Shown here: piece by piece, positions 16,725 to 25,667 of the stretch
How the letters are laid out: every line of letters begins with the position of its first letter
How positions within the stretch are numbered: position 1 is the first letter of the stretch
Source: Nannocystis sp. RBIL2
Lineage (GTDB): Bacteria > Myxococcota_A > Polyangia > Nannocystales > Nannocystaceae
Length of the DNA stretch: 64,000 nt
Assembly: GCF_026626745.1 (NCBI RefSeq)
Contig: NZ_JAPNJW010000002.1
Location: forward strand, 4,984,151 to 5,048,150
Direction of reading: 5' to 3'
Position numbers and translations under genes: made by a program
Notes under the pieces: generated by a model
Told to the model about the DNA's origin: nothing
Databases searched by the model: none
What the model saw: only the letters and a program-made list of their open reading frames with translations

Positions 16725-18182
16725 TCAGCCCCCGCACAGCCGGCCCAGCCACGGCTGCGACTTGCCGCCCTCCCCGTCGAAGCTCCCGCTGACGACCACC
16801 GCCCCGCTCGACGTGAACGCCGCGGTGTTGCCGTCGCCCCAGCTGTGCGGCGGGCCGAACTCGTGCTCGAAGGTCCACAGCAGCGCGCCCTCGGCCGCCA
16901 TCATCCCCGCCCACAGATCCATGCGCTGGCCGGATTGCTTGTTGCCGCCGAGCAGCAGCAGGGCGCCGTCCGGGCGGATCGCGCCGCCGAAGCGGATGCC
17001 CTGCAGGCTCGCGTCGGGCAACGGCTGGGTCCACGCGACCGACCCGTCGCCGGAGAACTTGCGCACCGACAGCACGCCCGGGTTCTCGTTCAGCGACCCG
17101 AGCACGTAGGCCGCTCCGTCCTCGCCGACGAGCACGGAGTCCGGGTGGGAGTCCTCGTCCTCGAAGTCGAGCGACCAGCTCGACGCGCCCTGGTCGTCGA
17201 AGCGGCCGACCCACAGCCGGTCGGGGTCCCCGACGCGGGCGGCGATCACCACCGAACCGTCGGGACCGAGGTCGTAGCGCGAGTTGTAGTGGAGCCACGC
17301 CGGCACCGCCAGGGTCGTCTCGCCCAGGACGTTGCCGAACGCGTCGAGGCGCACGTGCTCGAACGGGCCGTCGAAGGCGTGCTCGACCACGAAGATCGCC
17401 TGGCCGTCGACCGCCAGCTTGCCCCCCGGCGAATACGAGGTCCACGGCGCGGCCGGCGGGCGCTCGTGCTCCCAGCGCCACACGTGGGCGCCGTCGGGCG
17501 CGTAGCGGAGCACCACCAGGCGGCCGTCGTACGTGCCCATCTGCTCGCCTTCGACGGCGAGGATCGACTCGGCCACCAGCACGTGGATGAACCCGGCCGG
17601 GTCGACCGCCACGTCGACCGCCCGGTCCTGGAGGCCGTTGACGCCGGCGTAGAGGTCGCTCCACAGCGTCGCGCCCTGGGCGTCGCGCAGCTCGACGAAC
17701 GCGTCGCCGTCGTCGCCCACGCCCGTCTGGCCGGCGAGCACCACCGAATCGTCGGCCCCGCCGGCGAGAGCCGGCATGAAGCCGGGCAGCTGCGCCTCGC
17801 TCTGCGACCACACGAGCACGCCTCCGCCGTCGCCCGGCTCGCACGTGGGCGCCGGCAGATCGCCCGTGCTCGCCTCGCCCGTGCTCCCCGCGCTCGCCTC
17901 GCCCGTGCTCGCCTCACCCGTGCTTGCGTCGACCGTGCTTTCCTCGCCCGTGCTCGCGGCGCCCGTGCTCGCCTCGCCCGAAGGATCGCTCGTGGTACCG
18001 GAGTCGCTGCTGCCGCTCTCGGTCTCGGCCTCGCCGCTCGTGCCCGTCGTCGGCGGTTCGTCGGTGGGTTCGTCGGTCTCGCTGCTCGTGCTCGTGGCGC
18101 CCGACCCCGAGCCGCCGCTCGGGTCGCCGCAGGCGAGCACGAGCGACAGCAGGGGCAACGCCGCGATCTTCGGCGTCGTCAT
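16725..18182 (-). CDS. Beta-propeller-like lipoprotein (duplicated block, copy 1)
   Basis: The start MTTPKIAALPLLSLVLAC sits in an ATGA overlap with the Kazal gene; upstream extension was rejected. 485 residues with lipobox LVLAC (Cys18), a long Ser/Thr/Gly/Glu linker (~25-120) and then propeller repeats nearly parallel to the 14280 gene (LVVLRYAPDGAHVWRWEHE, LWVGRFDDQGASSW, LSVRKFSGDGSVAWTQPL, ALLWTFEHEF). The linker is longer than in the other copy and made of STGEA-type repeats, so most divergence between the copies is in the linker. Extracytoplasmic, function unknown. Confidence 0.78.
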   Translation of the reverse strand: MTTPKIAALPLLSLVLACGDPSGGSGSGATSTSSETDEPTDEPPTTGTSGEAETESGSSDSGTTSDPSGEASTGAASTGEESTVDASTGEASTGEASAGSTGEASTGDLPAPTCEPGDGGGVLVWSQSEAQLPGFMPALAGGADDSVVLAGQTGVGDDGDAFVELRDAQGATLWSDLYAGVNGLQDRAVDVAVDPAGFIHVLVAESILAVEGEQMGTYDGRLVVLRYAPDGAHVWRWEHERPPAAPWTSYSPGGKLAVDGQAIFVVEHAFDGPFEHVRLDAFGNVLGETTLAVPAWLHYNSRYDLGPDGSVVIAARVGDPDRLWVGRFDDQGASSWSLDFEDEDSHPDSVLVGEDGAAYVLGSLNENPGVLSVRKFSGDGSVAWTQPLPDASLQGIRFGGAIRPDGALLLLGGNKQSGQRMDLWAGMMAAEGALLWTFEHEFGPPHSWGDGNTAAFTSSGAVVVSGSFDGEGGKSQPWLGRLCGG

Positions 18183-19210
18183 GCCCGAACCCTCCGGCGC
18201 CGCGCGACCAGCACGAGCGACAACGCCAGCGCCGGCGCGCCCGACGAATCCTGTCCCAAAGAACATCCGCTCCGGCGCTCGTCCTCGCCGCCCGACCCGC
18301 TCGAGCTGCCGGGCTCCTCGCCCGCGGTCGTCTCGCTCGACGTGGGCGCGCTCGACGTCGTCCCACTCGTCGCCTCGCTCCCCGTCGTCTCGCTCGACGT
18401 CGTCTCACTTCCAGTCGTCTCACTCGACGTCGTCCCGCTCGCGGTCGTCTCACTCGACGTCGTCCCGCTCGTCGTCTCACTCGACGTCGTCTCGCTCGTC
18501 GTCTCACTCGACGTCGTCTCGCTGTCCGTCGCCTCGCTCGTCCCGCTCGACGTCGTCTCGCCGCCCGTCGTCTCGTCCTGGCCGGTGCCCGTGCCCGGCT
18601 CCGGCCAGCCGCTGCTGCTGCCCTCGCCCTTGCACACGCCTTCGTGGGCGATCGCCACGCCCGCGCAGGTCTCCGCGTAGCAGGCGTTGGCGTAGCTCAC
18701 CCCGTCGACGCCGCACACCGGCGTGAACTCCGGGCCGCAGTCGCAGTATTCCGGCTGGATCCGCGCGCACTCCTCCGCGGTCAGGCCGCTCTGGGCGATC
18801 CACCCCGACAGCGCAGGGTGGGTCATGTCGAGCAGGCGGGCGTTGTTCTCCCGCTCGGCGATCTCGGCGGCCACCTCGGCGAAACCTGACTCGATGACCA
18901 GGTGACCCACCGCGCACGCGACCCCGTCCTCGTCGATGAAGAACGGCACGCGTTCGCCGATGAACTCCGAGTTGTGCGGGAACAGCCCGGCCACGCGATA
19001 GACGTGCAGGCGATCGAGGTTGCGCGCGCGCTCGGCCTGCAGCGCCGGCGGCAGGTGCGACGTGTCGCGCGCCCGCAGCTCCGTCTCCACCGCCTCGAGG
19101 TGTTGCTGGATCCGCCAGCGGTCGGCGTCGACCTGGCCCACGACCTCGACCGTCCAAAAAATCAACCCAAACATCGCGCCCAGCGAAGCACCCCGGCGCG
19201 GGCGCGTCAA
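18179..19210 (-). CDS. Kazal-type inhibitor protein with MYXO-CTERM-like tail (copy 1)
   Basis: The TTG at 19210 overlaps the peptidase stop (TTGA) and is homologous to the start of the other copy; the longer reading upstream lies inside the peptidase gene. 343 residues with the same order as the 15587 gene: N-terminal hydrophobic segment, conserved region, Kazal domain (CDCG…PVCGVDGVSYANACYAETC…GVC), linker, and a MYXO-CTERM-like end (SGCSLGQ…ALSLVLVARRRRVRA). The linker is a long SETTS/SGTTS repeat, over 70 residues longer than in the other copy. The adjacent, coupled metallopeptidase hints at a secreted protease-inhibitor partnership, though Kazal domains act on serine, not metallo-, proteases. 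Confidence 0.8.
   Translation of the reverse strand: MTRPRRGASLGAMFGLIFWTVEVVGQVDADRWRIQQHLEAVETELRARDTSHLPPALQAERARNLDRLHVYRVAGLFPHNSEFIGERVPFFIDEDGVACAVGHLVIESGFAEVAAEIAERENNARLLDMTHPALSGWIAQSGLTAEECARIQPEYCDCGPEFTPVCGVDGVSYANACYAETCAGVAIAHEGVCKGEGSSSGWPEPGTGTGQDETTGGETTSSGTSEATDSETTSSETTSETTSSETTSGTTSSETTASGTTSSETTGSETTSSETTGSEATSGTTSSAPTSSETTAGEEPGSSSGSGGEDERRSGCSLGQDSSGAPALALSLVLVARRRRVRA
18327..18566. repeat. Tandem Ser/Thr linker repeats in Kazal gene
   Basis: A 16-base core CTCACTCGACGTCGTC and close variants recur at least five times, with short spacers of CCCGCTCG or TCGCTCG type. It encodes the SETTS/SGTTS linker on the minus strand. The number of units differs from the paralogous gene, so the tract is prone to gain and loss by slippage. 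Confidence 0.75.
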
Positions 19211-21393
19211 GGCGCGGGCGCGCCGGCGCCCGCGAGCGCCGCCTCGGTGGCCCGCAGCAGCGGCTCGGCGGCGACCGGAGCACCGGTGGCTCGCGTCATC
19301 CACAGGTCGGGCGTCAGCGCCCCGAGCGAGGCCATGCGCTCGAACTCCGGGCCGAGCTTGCCGGCCTTGGCGATGTGCTCCTCGATCTGGAACGCGATCA
19401 GGTGGCCGAGCGGGTAGTCGGACAGGTACAGCGGATACGAGATCATGTGGCTATAGATGCCGAGCAGCGGCGTGCCCGGGCTGCCGAGCACCGGCGCGTA
19501 ATAGCGGTCCCAGATGTCCTGTGCGATCTTCACCACCGCCTCGCGCAGCTCGGCCGGGGTCGCCTCGGGGTGGTCGTACATCCAGTGCCACGCGGCGACA
19601 TCGACCAGGGCGACGCCGGCGATCTCGAAGGTCGCCCAGAAGTCGGCCAGCACCCGCTCGCGCTCGCTCGCCGGGTCGGGCTTGCCGACGCCGAGCAGCT
19701 CGAGGTCGCGGGCCTGGAACACGAACGCGAGCGCCTCGGTGAACGCGTTGTTGGGCACGCCGGCGAGCAGCGTGTGGTCGACCGAGTACAGCGAGAACAC
19801 CTGCTCGACGTTGTGGCCGAGCTCGTGGACGGCGATGTTGTAGCCCTTGTAGTCCATGCCGCCTGTGCCCACGCGCGTGCGCAGGTGCGGGAAGTCGCCG
19901 CGTCGCAGCGACTGCAGCGCGTGCCCGGCCCCGCGCGACGGGTCGACGAGGATGTGCTCGGCGAGGAACTTGGCCTTCGGCGCCGCGAAGCCGAGGCCCT
20001 GGAGCAGCCGCGGCATGTCGCGGGCGAACGCCTCCGGCGTCGGGTAGCGGGCCTTCGTGCGCTTGTCGAGCTCCGCCTCGGAGTGGGCCGCGTTGCCGCG
20101 GAAGCCGGCGTACCACAGGTCCTGCGGCCCGAGCTCGCGGCCGAGGCGCTGCTTCATCAGCGCCGCGGTGCGGGCCACCAGCGGCGACGTCAGCACCTGC
20201 TCGAGCAGCGCCTTGACGCGGGCCTCCGGCAGCTCGCGGCCGAGCTCGAAGCTGCGGGCGATCGCGGTCGGGGCGATCGGCACGTACTTGTCCTCTTGCC
20301 GGGCCGCGTGGAAGTTGGCGAGCAGCTTGCGGTAGCGGACATCGTCCTCGCGCGCGCCGTCGAGTGCGACCGGGCGCGGCGGCGCGTCGGCCTCGACCTC
20401 GCTCGCCGGCGCGGCGCTCACCGCGTTGGTGAACGGGTCCCAGTCGACGTGCGGGTTGTCGATCACCGCCGCGGGGATCGTCTGGGTCACGATCCGCTCC
20501 ATCACCTTGACGATCATCTGCTGCTTCTTCAGCCCGTCGGGATCGGCGTAGCGGCCCTTGAGCTCGTCGCGCAGGTTCCAGTGGCTGATCAGGCGCAGGC
20601 CGGACGGGAACGGGCGCGCACCTGTCTCATCGACCAGGTGGTGCATCCAGACGTTGTACTGCGCGATGTAAAGGTCGGCGTCGGCGGTCACGCGGGTCAC
20701 CGCCTGGCGCACCTCGGCCGGCACGCGGCGGCCGAAGCGAGCGCCCAGGCGGACCTCGGCCCACTCCTGGCGGCTGTACTTCGGGCCATGTTCGCTGCGC
20801 TCGGCCAGAGTCGTCAGCGGGAAGTTGAGCAGGACCACGAAGCCGACCTTGGCCTGGAACAGGTCCTCGGTGACGTGGGCGAACGGATCGTAGGTGGCGA
20901 GCAGCGGGTCGACCCCCAGCATCGGGCCGGTGTCGACCTCCGTCGCGCGCCGGACCTCGCGGCCGACCTCGTGGGTGTGGCCGTCGATCTGCTCGAACAC
21001 CGACTCGAAGCGGGCGAACGTGGCCGCCAGGGCGACCGGGTCGCTGATGAAGTGCTCGCGCACGAAGGCCGCCAGGTCGCCGTCCTCCGGGCGCCACAGC
21101 GCCGCCACCTGCGCCAGCCCACGCTCGATGCGGGCGCGGTGGCCCTCGCCGTGCTGGCGCAACAACTCGGTCGTCAGTCCCGTGAGGTCGGGCGGGGTCA
21201 TCGGCGGGTCCTCCGGCGTCGGGGAGATCGCGTCGGGCACGGGCGTCGGCGCGGCGGTCGTCGGGGCGGCGGTCGTCGCCTCCGCCTTGGGCGGCGGAGG
21301 ACCCGCCGCGGGGCCGCGGTCGCACGCGAGCGCGAGCACGAACGGGACCAGGGACCGAAGATTGCAGCGACGAAAGCGGACGGGCGCGGACAC
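19207..21393 (-). CDS. Gluzincin (M2/M3-like) metallopeptidase lipoprotein
   Basis: GTG start; 728 residues with lipobox LALAC (Cys24) and a Pro/Thr/Ala linker to ~60. The rest is all-helical. The zinc site is clear: HELGH at 523-527 supplies two His and the catalytic Glu, and NNAFTEALAFVFQ with Glu553 supplies the third ligand, in the layout of the M2/M3 gluzincin clans. The C-terminal stretch (IYSHMISYPLYLSDYPLGH) also suits those folds. Substrates would be extracytoplasmic peptides. Its stop overlaps the TTG of the Kazal gene, and that gene overlaps the propeller gene: a three-gene coupled operon. The last 50 codons are duplicated at 16423-16580. Confidence 0.83.
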   Translation of the reverse strand: MSAPVRFRRCNLRSLVPFVLALACDRGPAAGPPPPKAEATTAAPTTAAPTPVPDAISPTPEDPPMTPPDLTGLTTELLRQHGEGHRARIERGLAQVAALWRPEDGDLAAFVREHFISDPVALAATFARFESVFEQIDGHTHEVGREVRRATEVDTGPMLGVDPLLATYDPFAHVTEDLFQAKVGFVVLLNFPLTTLAERSEHGPKYSRQEWAEVRLGARFGRRVPAEVRQAVTRVTADADLYIAQYNVWMHHLVDETGARPFPSGLRLISHWNLRDELKGRYADPDGLKKQQMIVKVMERIVTQTIPAAVIDNPHVDWDPFTNAVSAAPASEVEADAPPRPVALDGAREDDVRYRKLLANFHAARQEDKYVPIAPTAIARSFELGRELPEARVKALLEQVLTSPLVARTAALMKQRLGRELGPQDLWYAGFRGNAAHSEAELDKRTKARYPTPEAFARDMPRLLQGLGFAAPKAKFLAEHILVDPSRGAGHALQSLRRGDFPHLRTRVGTGGMDYKGYNIAVHELGHNVEQVFSLYSVDHTLLAGVPNNAFTEALAFVFQARDLELLGVGKPDPASERERVLADFWATFEIAGVALVDVAAWHWMYDHPEATPAELREAVVKIAQDIWDRYYAPVLGSPGTPLLGIYSHMISYPLYLSDYPLGHLIAFQIEEHIAKAGKLGPEFERMASLGALTPDLWMTRATGAPVAAEPLLRATEAALAGAGAPAP

Positions 21394-21581
21394 GACCGGA
21401 CGAGTGTACCCGGACCGACGCGTCTCGATCCTGTCCGAAGAGACAGATCTGCAGCGAATCGGCCGGCGAGCTCGACCGTGACGAGCGCAGGAGAGGCCGC
21501 TGCCGGGCGATCGACGGCCACGAGCGCCGAGGCTCCGCAGACCGGCTGGGCTACCGACTTACGGGGCGCCGCGAGGCGGGC

Positions 21582-21995
21582 TCAGACGACCACGTCGACC
21601 AGGGCGCTGGCCTTGGGGTGGCGGCCGGAGGCCTGCAGCTTGGCGGTGACGCGGTAGCGGCGGTGGGTGGCGGAGGGCTCGAGGTCGGCGGGCAGGGGCA
21701 GCACGACCGGCACCTGCAGGCGCTCGCCGGGGCCGAGGGAGCGGCCGAGGGGGATCGTCACGGCGGCGGCCTCGCGCCAGAAGTCGAAGTCCCCGTGCCT
21801 GGGGTTGTCGTAGATGAGGCGCTCCTCATCGAGGCGGAGGAGCACCCCCTCCAGATTCACATCATGCTCGCCGCCGACCAGCTCGAGGGTGCCGTGGAGG
21901 TCCTCGCCGGCGCGAACAGCGGCCTGGAGGTCACGCAGGGCGATCCCTTCCCCGTTGCTGACGATCGCGTGCTTGATCCGTTCGATAAAACCCAT
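21582..21995 (-). CDS. Spo0M-like arrestin-fold protein
   Basis: The start MGFIERIKHAIV was chosen because Spo0M (sporulation-control protein) family members begin with this kind of MGF-x2-(K/R)I(K/R) sequence. An ATG 14 codons upstream (22037) is an alternative. The 137 residues are beta-rich: AVRAGEDLHGTLELVGGEHDVNLEGVLLRL is split here as AVRAGEDLHG and GTLELVGGEHDVNLEGV, typical of the first arrestin-like sandwich. The family has two such domains (~250 residues); this protein is about half-length, so it keeps perhaps one. Cytoplasmic, with no signal. In Bacillus the family affects sporulation and stress responses; a role in myxobacterial development is only a possibility. Confidence 0.65.
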   Translation of the reverse strand: MGFIERIKHAIVSNGEGIALRDLQAAVRAGEDLHGTLELVGGEHDVNLEGVLLRLDEERLIYDNPRHGDFDFWREAAAVTIPLGRSLGPGERLQVPVVLPLPADLEPSATHRRYRVTAKLQASGRHPKASALVDVVV

Positions 21996-22133
21996 GGCTG
22001 CGAGTGGTTTTGTAGCACCGTATGATGCATCCTTCATCTGAACCTATCTTCGCGTATTTATTATCGGTGGACTCTTCTCCTGATTCTTGCCATCACATCG
22101 CCGTCGCCGCCGATTAAGCCAGCTTCATCCTCG

Positions 22134-23708
22134 ATGCCGCCCTTGACTCCAGACAAGCAGCCCTGGCACGCGCACCTGGCCGCCGACATTCCGGCCTCGC
22201 TCGTCGTCTTCCTCGTCGCTCTGCCGCTGTGCCTGGGCATCGCCCTGGCGTCCGGAGCGCCACTGCTCTCGGGGCTGTTCGCGGGGTTCGTCGGCGGCCT
22301 CGTCGTCGGCGCCTTGAGCGGCTCGCCGCTCAGCGTCAGCGGTCCGGCCGCCGGCCTCACCGTCGTGGTCGCCGCCGGCATCGCCGAGCTCGGCGCCTAC
22401 CCGGCCTTCATCCTCGCGGTCGTGCTCGCGGGGGTGATGCAGCTCGGCTTCGGCCTGCTGCGGGCCGGCGCGGTGGCCCACTTCGTCCCGGTCGCGGTGG
22501 TCCACGGCATGCTCGCGGCGATCGGCTGCATCCTCGTGCTCAAGCAGGTCCCGCACGCGCTCGGCTACGACCTCGACTTCGAGGGCGACGAGAGCTTCGT
22601 CGGCCAGGGCGGCGGCAACACCTTCACCGACATCATCGCCGCGGTGCAGCACGCCGACCTCGGCGCCTTCATCATCTTCGCCGCGGCGCTGATCGCCCTG
22701 CTGGCGTGGCAGAAGGTCGGCAAGAAGATGGTCGGCTCGTGGATGCCGCCGGCGCTGGTGGCGGTGGTCGTCGGCGCGGCTACCAACGAGCTGTTCCGGC
22801 GCTACGCCCCGGGCCTGCACCTCAGCGAGAACACCCACCTGGTCGCCATCCCCGACCTCAGCGGCCTGTACGGCATCCTGTTCGCGCTGCCGTTCCCCGA
22901 CTTCTCGCGCCTCGGCGACCCGGCGGTGTGGCGGGTCGCCGCCACCATCGCGGTCATCGCCAGCGTCGAGTCGCTGCTGTCGGTCGGCGCCTCCGACAAG
23001 CTCGACCCGTTCCACCGCATCACCCCGACCGACCGCGAGCTCAAGGCCCAGGGCGCCGGCAACATCGTCTCGGGCCTGCTCGGCGGCCTGCCGATCACCG
23101 CCGTCATCGTCCGCTCGTCGGCCAACATCGACGCCGGCGCGCGCACGCGGATGTCGGCGATCCTCCACGGCGTGCTGCTCCTGCTCAGCGTGCTGGTGCT
23201 GGCGCCGATCCTCAACCACATCCCGCTGTCGGCGCTGGCCGCGGTGCTGATCGTCATGGGCCTGCGGCTGGCCAGCGTGCGCGTGTTCCACGAGCAGTAC
23301 CAGCGCGGCAAGGGCCAGTTCGTGCCGTTCCTCGTCACCCTGGCGGCGATCTTGCTCACCGACCTGCTGGTCGGCGTGGCCATCGGCGTCGGCGTCGGCA
23401 TCTTCTACGTCATCCGCAGCAACTTCAAGTCGGCGATCGTGGTCAACCACGAGGACCACGAGTACCTGATCCGGTTCGCCAAGGACGTCTCGTTCCTCAA
23501 CAAGCCGGCGCTGCTGCGCGCCTTCTCGACGATCCCGAGCGGCGCCACGGTGCTGATCGACGGCACCCGGGCCCAGTTCATCGACCCCGACATCGTCGAC
23601 GCGATCGACGACTTCCTGCTGTCGGCCAAGGCCCGCAACATCACGGTGGAGCTGCGCCGCAGCGCCACCAGCCTCAACATCCACTTCAAGCAAGAGGCCG
23701 CCGCATGA
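22134..23708 (+). CDS. SulP-family anion (probably bicarbonate) transporter
   Basis: 524 residues, ~12 membrane segments between residues 15 and 430. SulP signatures are visible: the N-terminal DIPASLVVFLVALPLCLGIALASGAP (partly), SVSGPAAGL, and SVESLLSVGASDKLDPFHR in the middle. A C-terminal soluble part (~440-524) matches a short STAS domain (VLIDGTRAQFIDPDIVDAIDDF). SulP proteins move sulphate, bicarbonate or other anions. The start of a beta-carbonic anhydrase overlaps the stop (ATGA 23705-23708), and this gene pairing is a known marker for the bicarbonate branch. Likely inner-membrane HCO3- uptake. Confidence 0.9.
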   Translation: MPPLTPDKQPWHAHLAADIPASLVVFLVALPLCLGIALASGAPLLSGLFAGFVGGLVVGALSGSPLSVSGPAAGLTVVVAAGIAELGAYPAFILAVVLAGVMQLGFGLLRAGAVAHFVPVAVVHGMLAAIGCILVLKQVPHALGYDLDFEGDESFVGQGGGNTFTDIIAAVQHADLGAFIIFAAALIALLAWQKVGKKMVGSWMPPALVAVVVGAATNELFRRYAPGLHLSENTHLVAIPDLSGLYGILFALPFPDFSRLGDPAVWRVAATIAVIASVESLLSVGASDKLDPFHRITPTDRELKAQGAGNIVSGLLGGLPITAVIVRSSANIDAGARTRMSAILHGVLLLLSVLVLAPILNHIPLSALAAVLIVMGLRLASVRVFHEQYQRGKGQFVPFLVTLAAILLTDLLVGVAIGVGVGIFYVIRSNFKSAIVVNHEDHEYLIRFAKDVSFLNKPALLRAFSTIPSGATVLIDGTRAQFIDPDIVDAIDDFLLSAKARNITVELRRSATSLNIHFKQEAAA

Positions 23709-24316
23709 ACCCCGCCCGCCGCCTGCTCCTCGCCAACAAGTCGTGGGCGCAGGAGCGACGCGCCATCGACCCCGAGTTCTTCCAGCGCCTTGCCGCCGGC
23801 CAGCAGCCCGAGTTCTTGTGGATCTCCTGCTCCGACAGCCGGGTCCCCGAGACCCAGCTGACCGTCACCGACGCCGGCGAGCTGTTCGTCCACCGCAACG
23901 TCGCCAACCTCGTCCGCGCCGACGACACCAACGTCCTGTGCGTGATCCAGTACGCGATCGAGGCGCTCAAGGTGCACCACGTGATCGTCTGCGGTCACTA
24001 CGGCTGCGGCGGCGTCAAGGCGGCCATGAACGGCGCCCCGCCCGGGCGCCTCAGCCACTGGCTGGCGCCCGTCGCGGAGATCTACCAGCAGCACCGCCAG
24101 CAGCTCGACCTGCTGACCGAGGACGAGCGCTGGGCCAAGCTGGTCGAGCTCAACACGGTCGAACAGGTCCACCGCCTGGCCGAGACCGACGTCATCCGCA
24201 ACGCCTGGGCCAACGGCGAGTACCCCTACCTGCACGCGTGGGTCTACTCGCTACCTGACGGCCTGATCCAGCCGCTGCTGACGCTGAGCCCCAAGGGCCC
24301 GCAGAAGCTGCTGTGA
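23705..24316 (+). CDS. can: Beta-class carbonic anhydrase
   Basis: 203 residues from the ATGA overlap with the SulP gene. It interconverts CO2 and bicarbonate in the cytoplasm. All zinc-site features are present: CSDSR with Cys42, Asp44 and Arg46, then HYGCGG with His98 and Cys101. The family's C-terminal helix region (LVELNTVEQVHRL … GWVYSLPDG-like HAWVYSLPDGL) is intact and the length is normal. Coupled translation with the transporter suggests that imported bicarbonate is balanced with CO2 supply for carboxylases, or that the pair serves pH control. Confidence 0.95.
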   Translation: MNPARRLLLANKSWAQERRAIDPEFFQRLAAGQQPEFLWISCSDSRVPETQLTVTDAGELFVHRNVANLVRADDTNVLCVIQYAIEALKVHHVIVCGHYGCGGVKAAMNGAPPGRLSHWLAPVAEIYQQHRQQLDLLTEDERWAKLVELNTVEQVHRLAETDVIRNAWANGEYPYLHAWVYSLPDGLIQPLLTLSPKGPQKLL

Positions 24317-24321
24317 ATGCG

Positions 24322-24367
24322 GATGTCCCGCAGGACATGCTCCATACGGCATGTCCTGCGAGACATC
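24322..24367. repeat. CATG-N10 chain, convergent gap
   Basis: Boxes at 24322 (GATG), 24336 and 24350 (CATG) and 24364 (CATC), all 14 apart. Cores are TCCCGCAGGA, CTCCATACGG and TCCTGCGAGA. It fills the 64-base gap between the converging ends of the carbonic anhydrase and the coiled-coil lipoprotein genes. Confidence 0.75.
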
Positions 24368-24380
24368 TCCCGTCGCGGCC

Positions 24381-25667
24381 TCAGAAGCGCACGAGCAGGC
24401 CGTCGCGGGTCACGGAGATCCGCCCGCTCACGCGCGGCTTACGGACGCCGAGCACGAACATCGTGATCCCGGCGGCGAGCAGCGGGAGCGCGACCAGGTG
24501 GCCGATCGCGGTGCTGCGGGCCGCGTCATCTTTCGCCGTCTCGTACTCGGCCTGCGACGCGAACTCCAGCTTGCCTTGACGGATCGCGGACAGCTTCGCC
24601 AGGTGGGCGCTGCCGAACACGAACATCCCCAGGCCGGCCGCGATCGGGGCCAGGCTGGCGAACGCGAAGTTGCGGTAGCGCCGCTCCCGGTGCTCCTGCC
24701 ACGCAGTGCGTCGCTCGATCTGCGCCCGGTCGAGCTCGTGGATCCGCTCCCGCAGGAAGCGATCGGTCCCCTTCACGTGCTTCAGCGCCGCCGCGGCCGC
24801 CTCGCGTCCGTGCGTGGCGCCGACCGCCTCGTGTTGCAGCCGCGCCAGCGCGTCCGGGTCGACCAGCGGCGGCGGCGGCTTCGTTCGCGGCGTCGCGCTC
24901 ACGCCCGACATCACCGGGTCCCACGGGTCCGCCAGTCCGTCGGCGCGCAGCTGCTGCGCCAGGTAGTCCTCGGGCTCGACCCGCGGTCGGCACGCGAACC
25001 TCCCGTCAGGCGCGCTCAGCACGATCGACCGGAAGTGCGCCGTGCTGTCGCACAGCTCCTGCACCTTCGCCTCGCAGTCGCGCGGCCGCCAGCCGAAGAA
25101 CCCGCGCAGCTGGACCTGCAGCGCCTCCCCCTTCACCGTAGCGACCAGCCGCCCGCGCGCGTCCGGGTGCTCGGCGTCGAACGCCGCCTCGACCTCGAGC
25201 GCGAACTCCCGCCGCAGCTCGACCTGCGCCGCCGCGTGCTCCTGCTTCCTCGCCGCGTGCGCGCGCTTGCGGCAGCCCTCGAGCGCGGCGATCGCCGCGT
25301 CGCGCTGCGGCTCGGACGCGAACCGGTGCAGATAATCGTGAAGCTCGACCAGCCGCTCGAACGGCGCCTCGCAGCTCGCGCTCACCGCCTGCGCCTCGAC
25401 GAGCCGCGCCTGATAGATCGCCAGCTCGGCGTCGCTGCTCGGCTCGCTGCCGGCAGTGACCGCCGCGAGCCGCTCCTTCGCCGCCGACTCGGCCGCCTCC
25501 GCGGCGCGCAGCGCCTCCTCTGCCTGCGCCTCCTGCACGGTCGCCGCCCTGGCCTCGACCTCGAGCTCGGCGCGGCGCTGGACCTCCTGGGCCGGCGCCT
25601 GCGGCGGTCGCATGTCACAGCCGCTCACTGCGAGCGCCACGAATACACACACCGGCTTCTTCGACAT
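24381..25667 (-). CDS. Coiled-coil lipoprotein with two C-terminal membrane segments
   Basis: The start MSKKPVCVFVALAVSGC gives a proper lipoprotein signal (Cys17); the 84 extra upstream codons are Arg/Ala-rich and were rejected. 428 residues: Glu/Ala/Gln-rich heptads (~25-200), a middle region with Cys pairs, then two hydrophobic segments (SLAPIAAGLGMFVFG and HLVALPLLAAGITMFVLG) near the end. A lipoprotein with two additional C-terminal helices is unusual: the lipid anchor and the helices would tether both ends in a membrane. No family recognised. Confidence 0.68.
   Translation of the reverse strand: MSKKPVCVFVALAVSGCDMRPPQAPAQEVQRRAELEVEARAATVQEAQAEEALRAAEAAESAAKERLAAVTAGSEPSSDAELAIYQARLVEAQAVSASCEAPFERLVELHDYLHRFASEPQRDAAIAALEGCRKRAHAARKQEHAAAQVELRREFALEVEAAFDAEHPDARGRLVATVKGEALQVQLRGFFGWRPRDCEAKVQELCDSTAHFRSIVLSAPDGRFACRPRVEPEDYLAQQLRADGLADPWDPVMSGVSATPRTKPPPPLVDPDALARLQHEAVGATHGREAAAAALKHVKGTDRFLRERIHELDRAQIERRTAWQEHRERRYRNFAFASLAPIAAGLGMFVFGSAHLAKLSAIRQGKLEFASQAEYETAKDDAARSTAIGHLVALPLLAAGITMFVLGVRKPRVSGRISVTRDGLLVRF

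Noticed and set aside
22125..23693. Long minus-strand frame opposite the SulP gene
   Set aside because: It mirrors the SulP coding sequence and translates to Asp/Arg/His-rich text, the usual artefact of high third-position GC.
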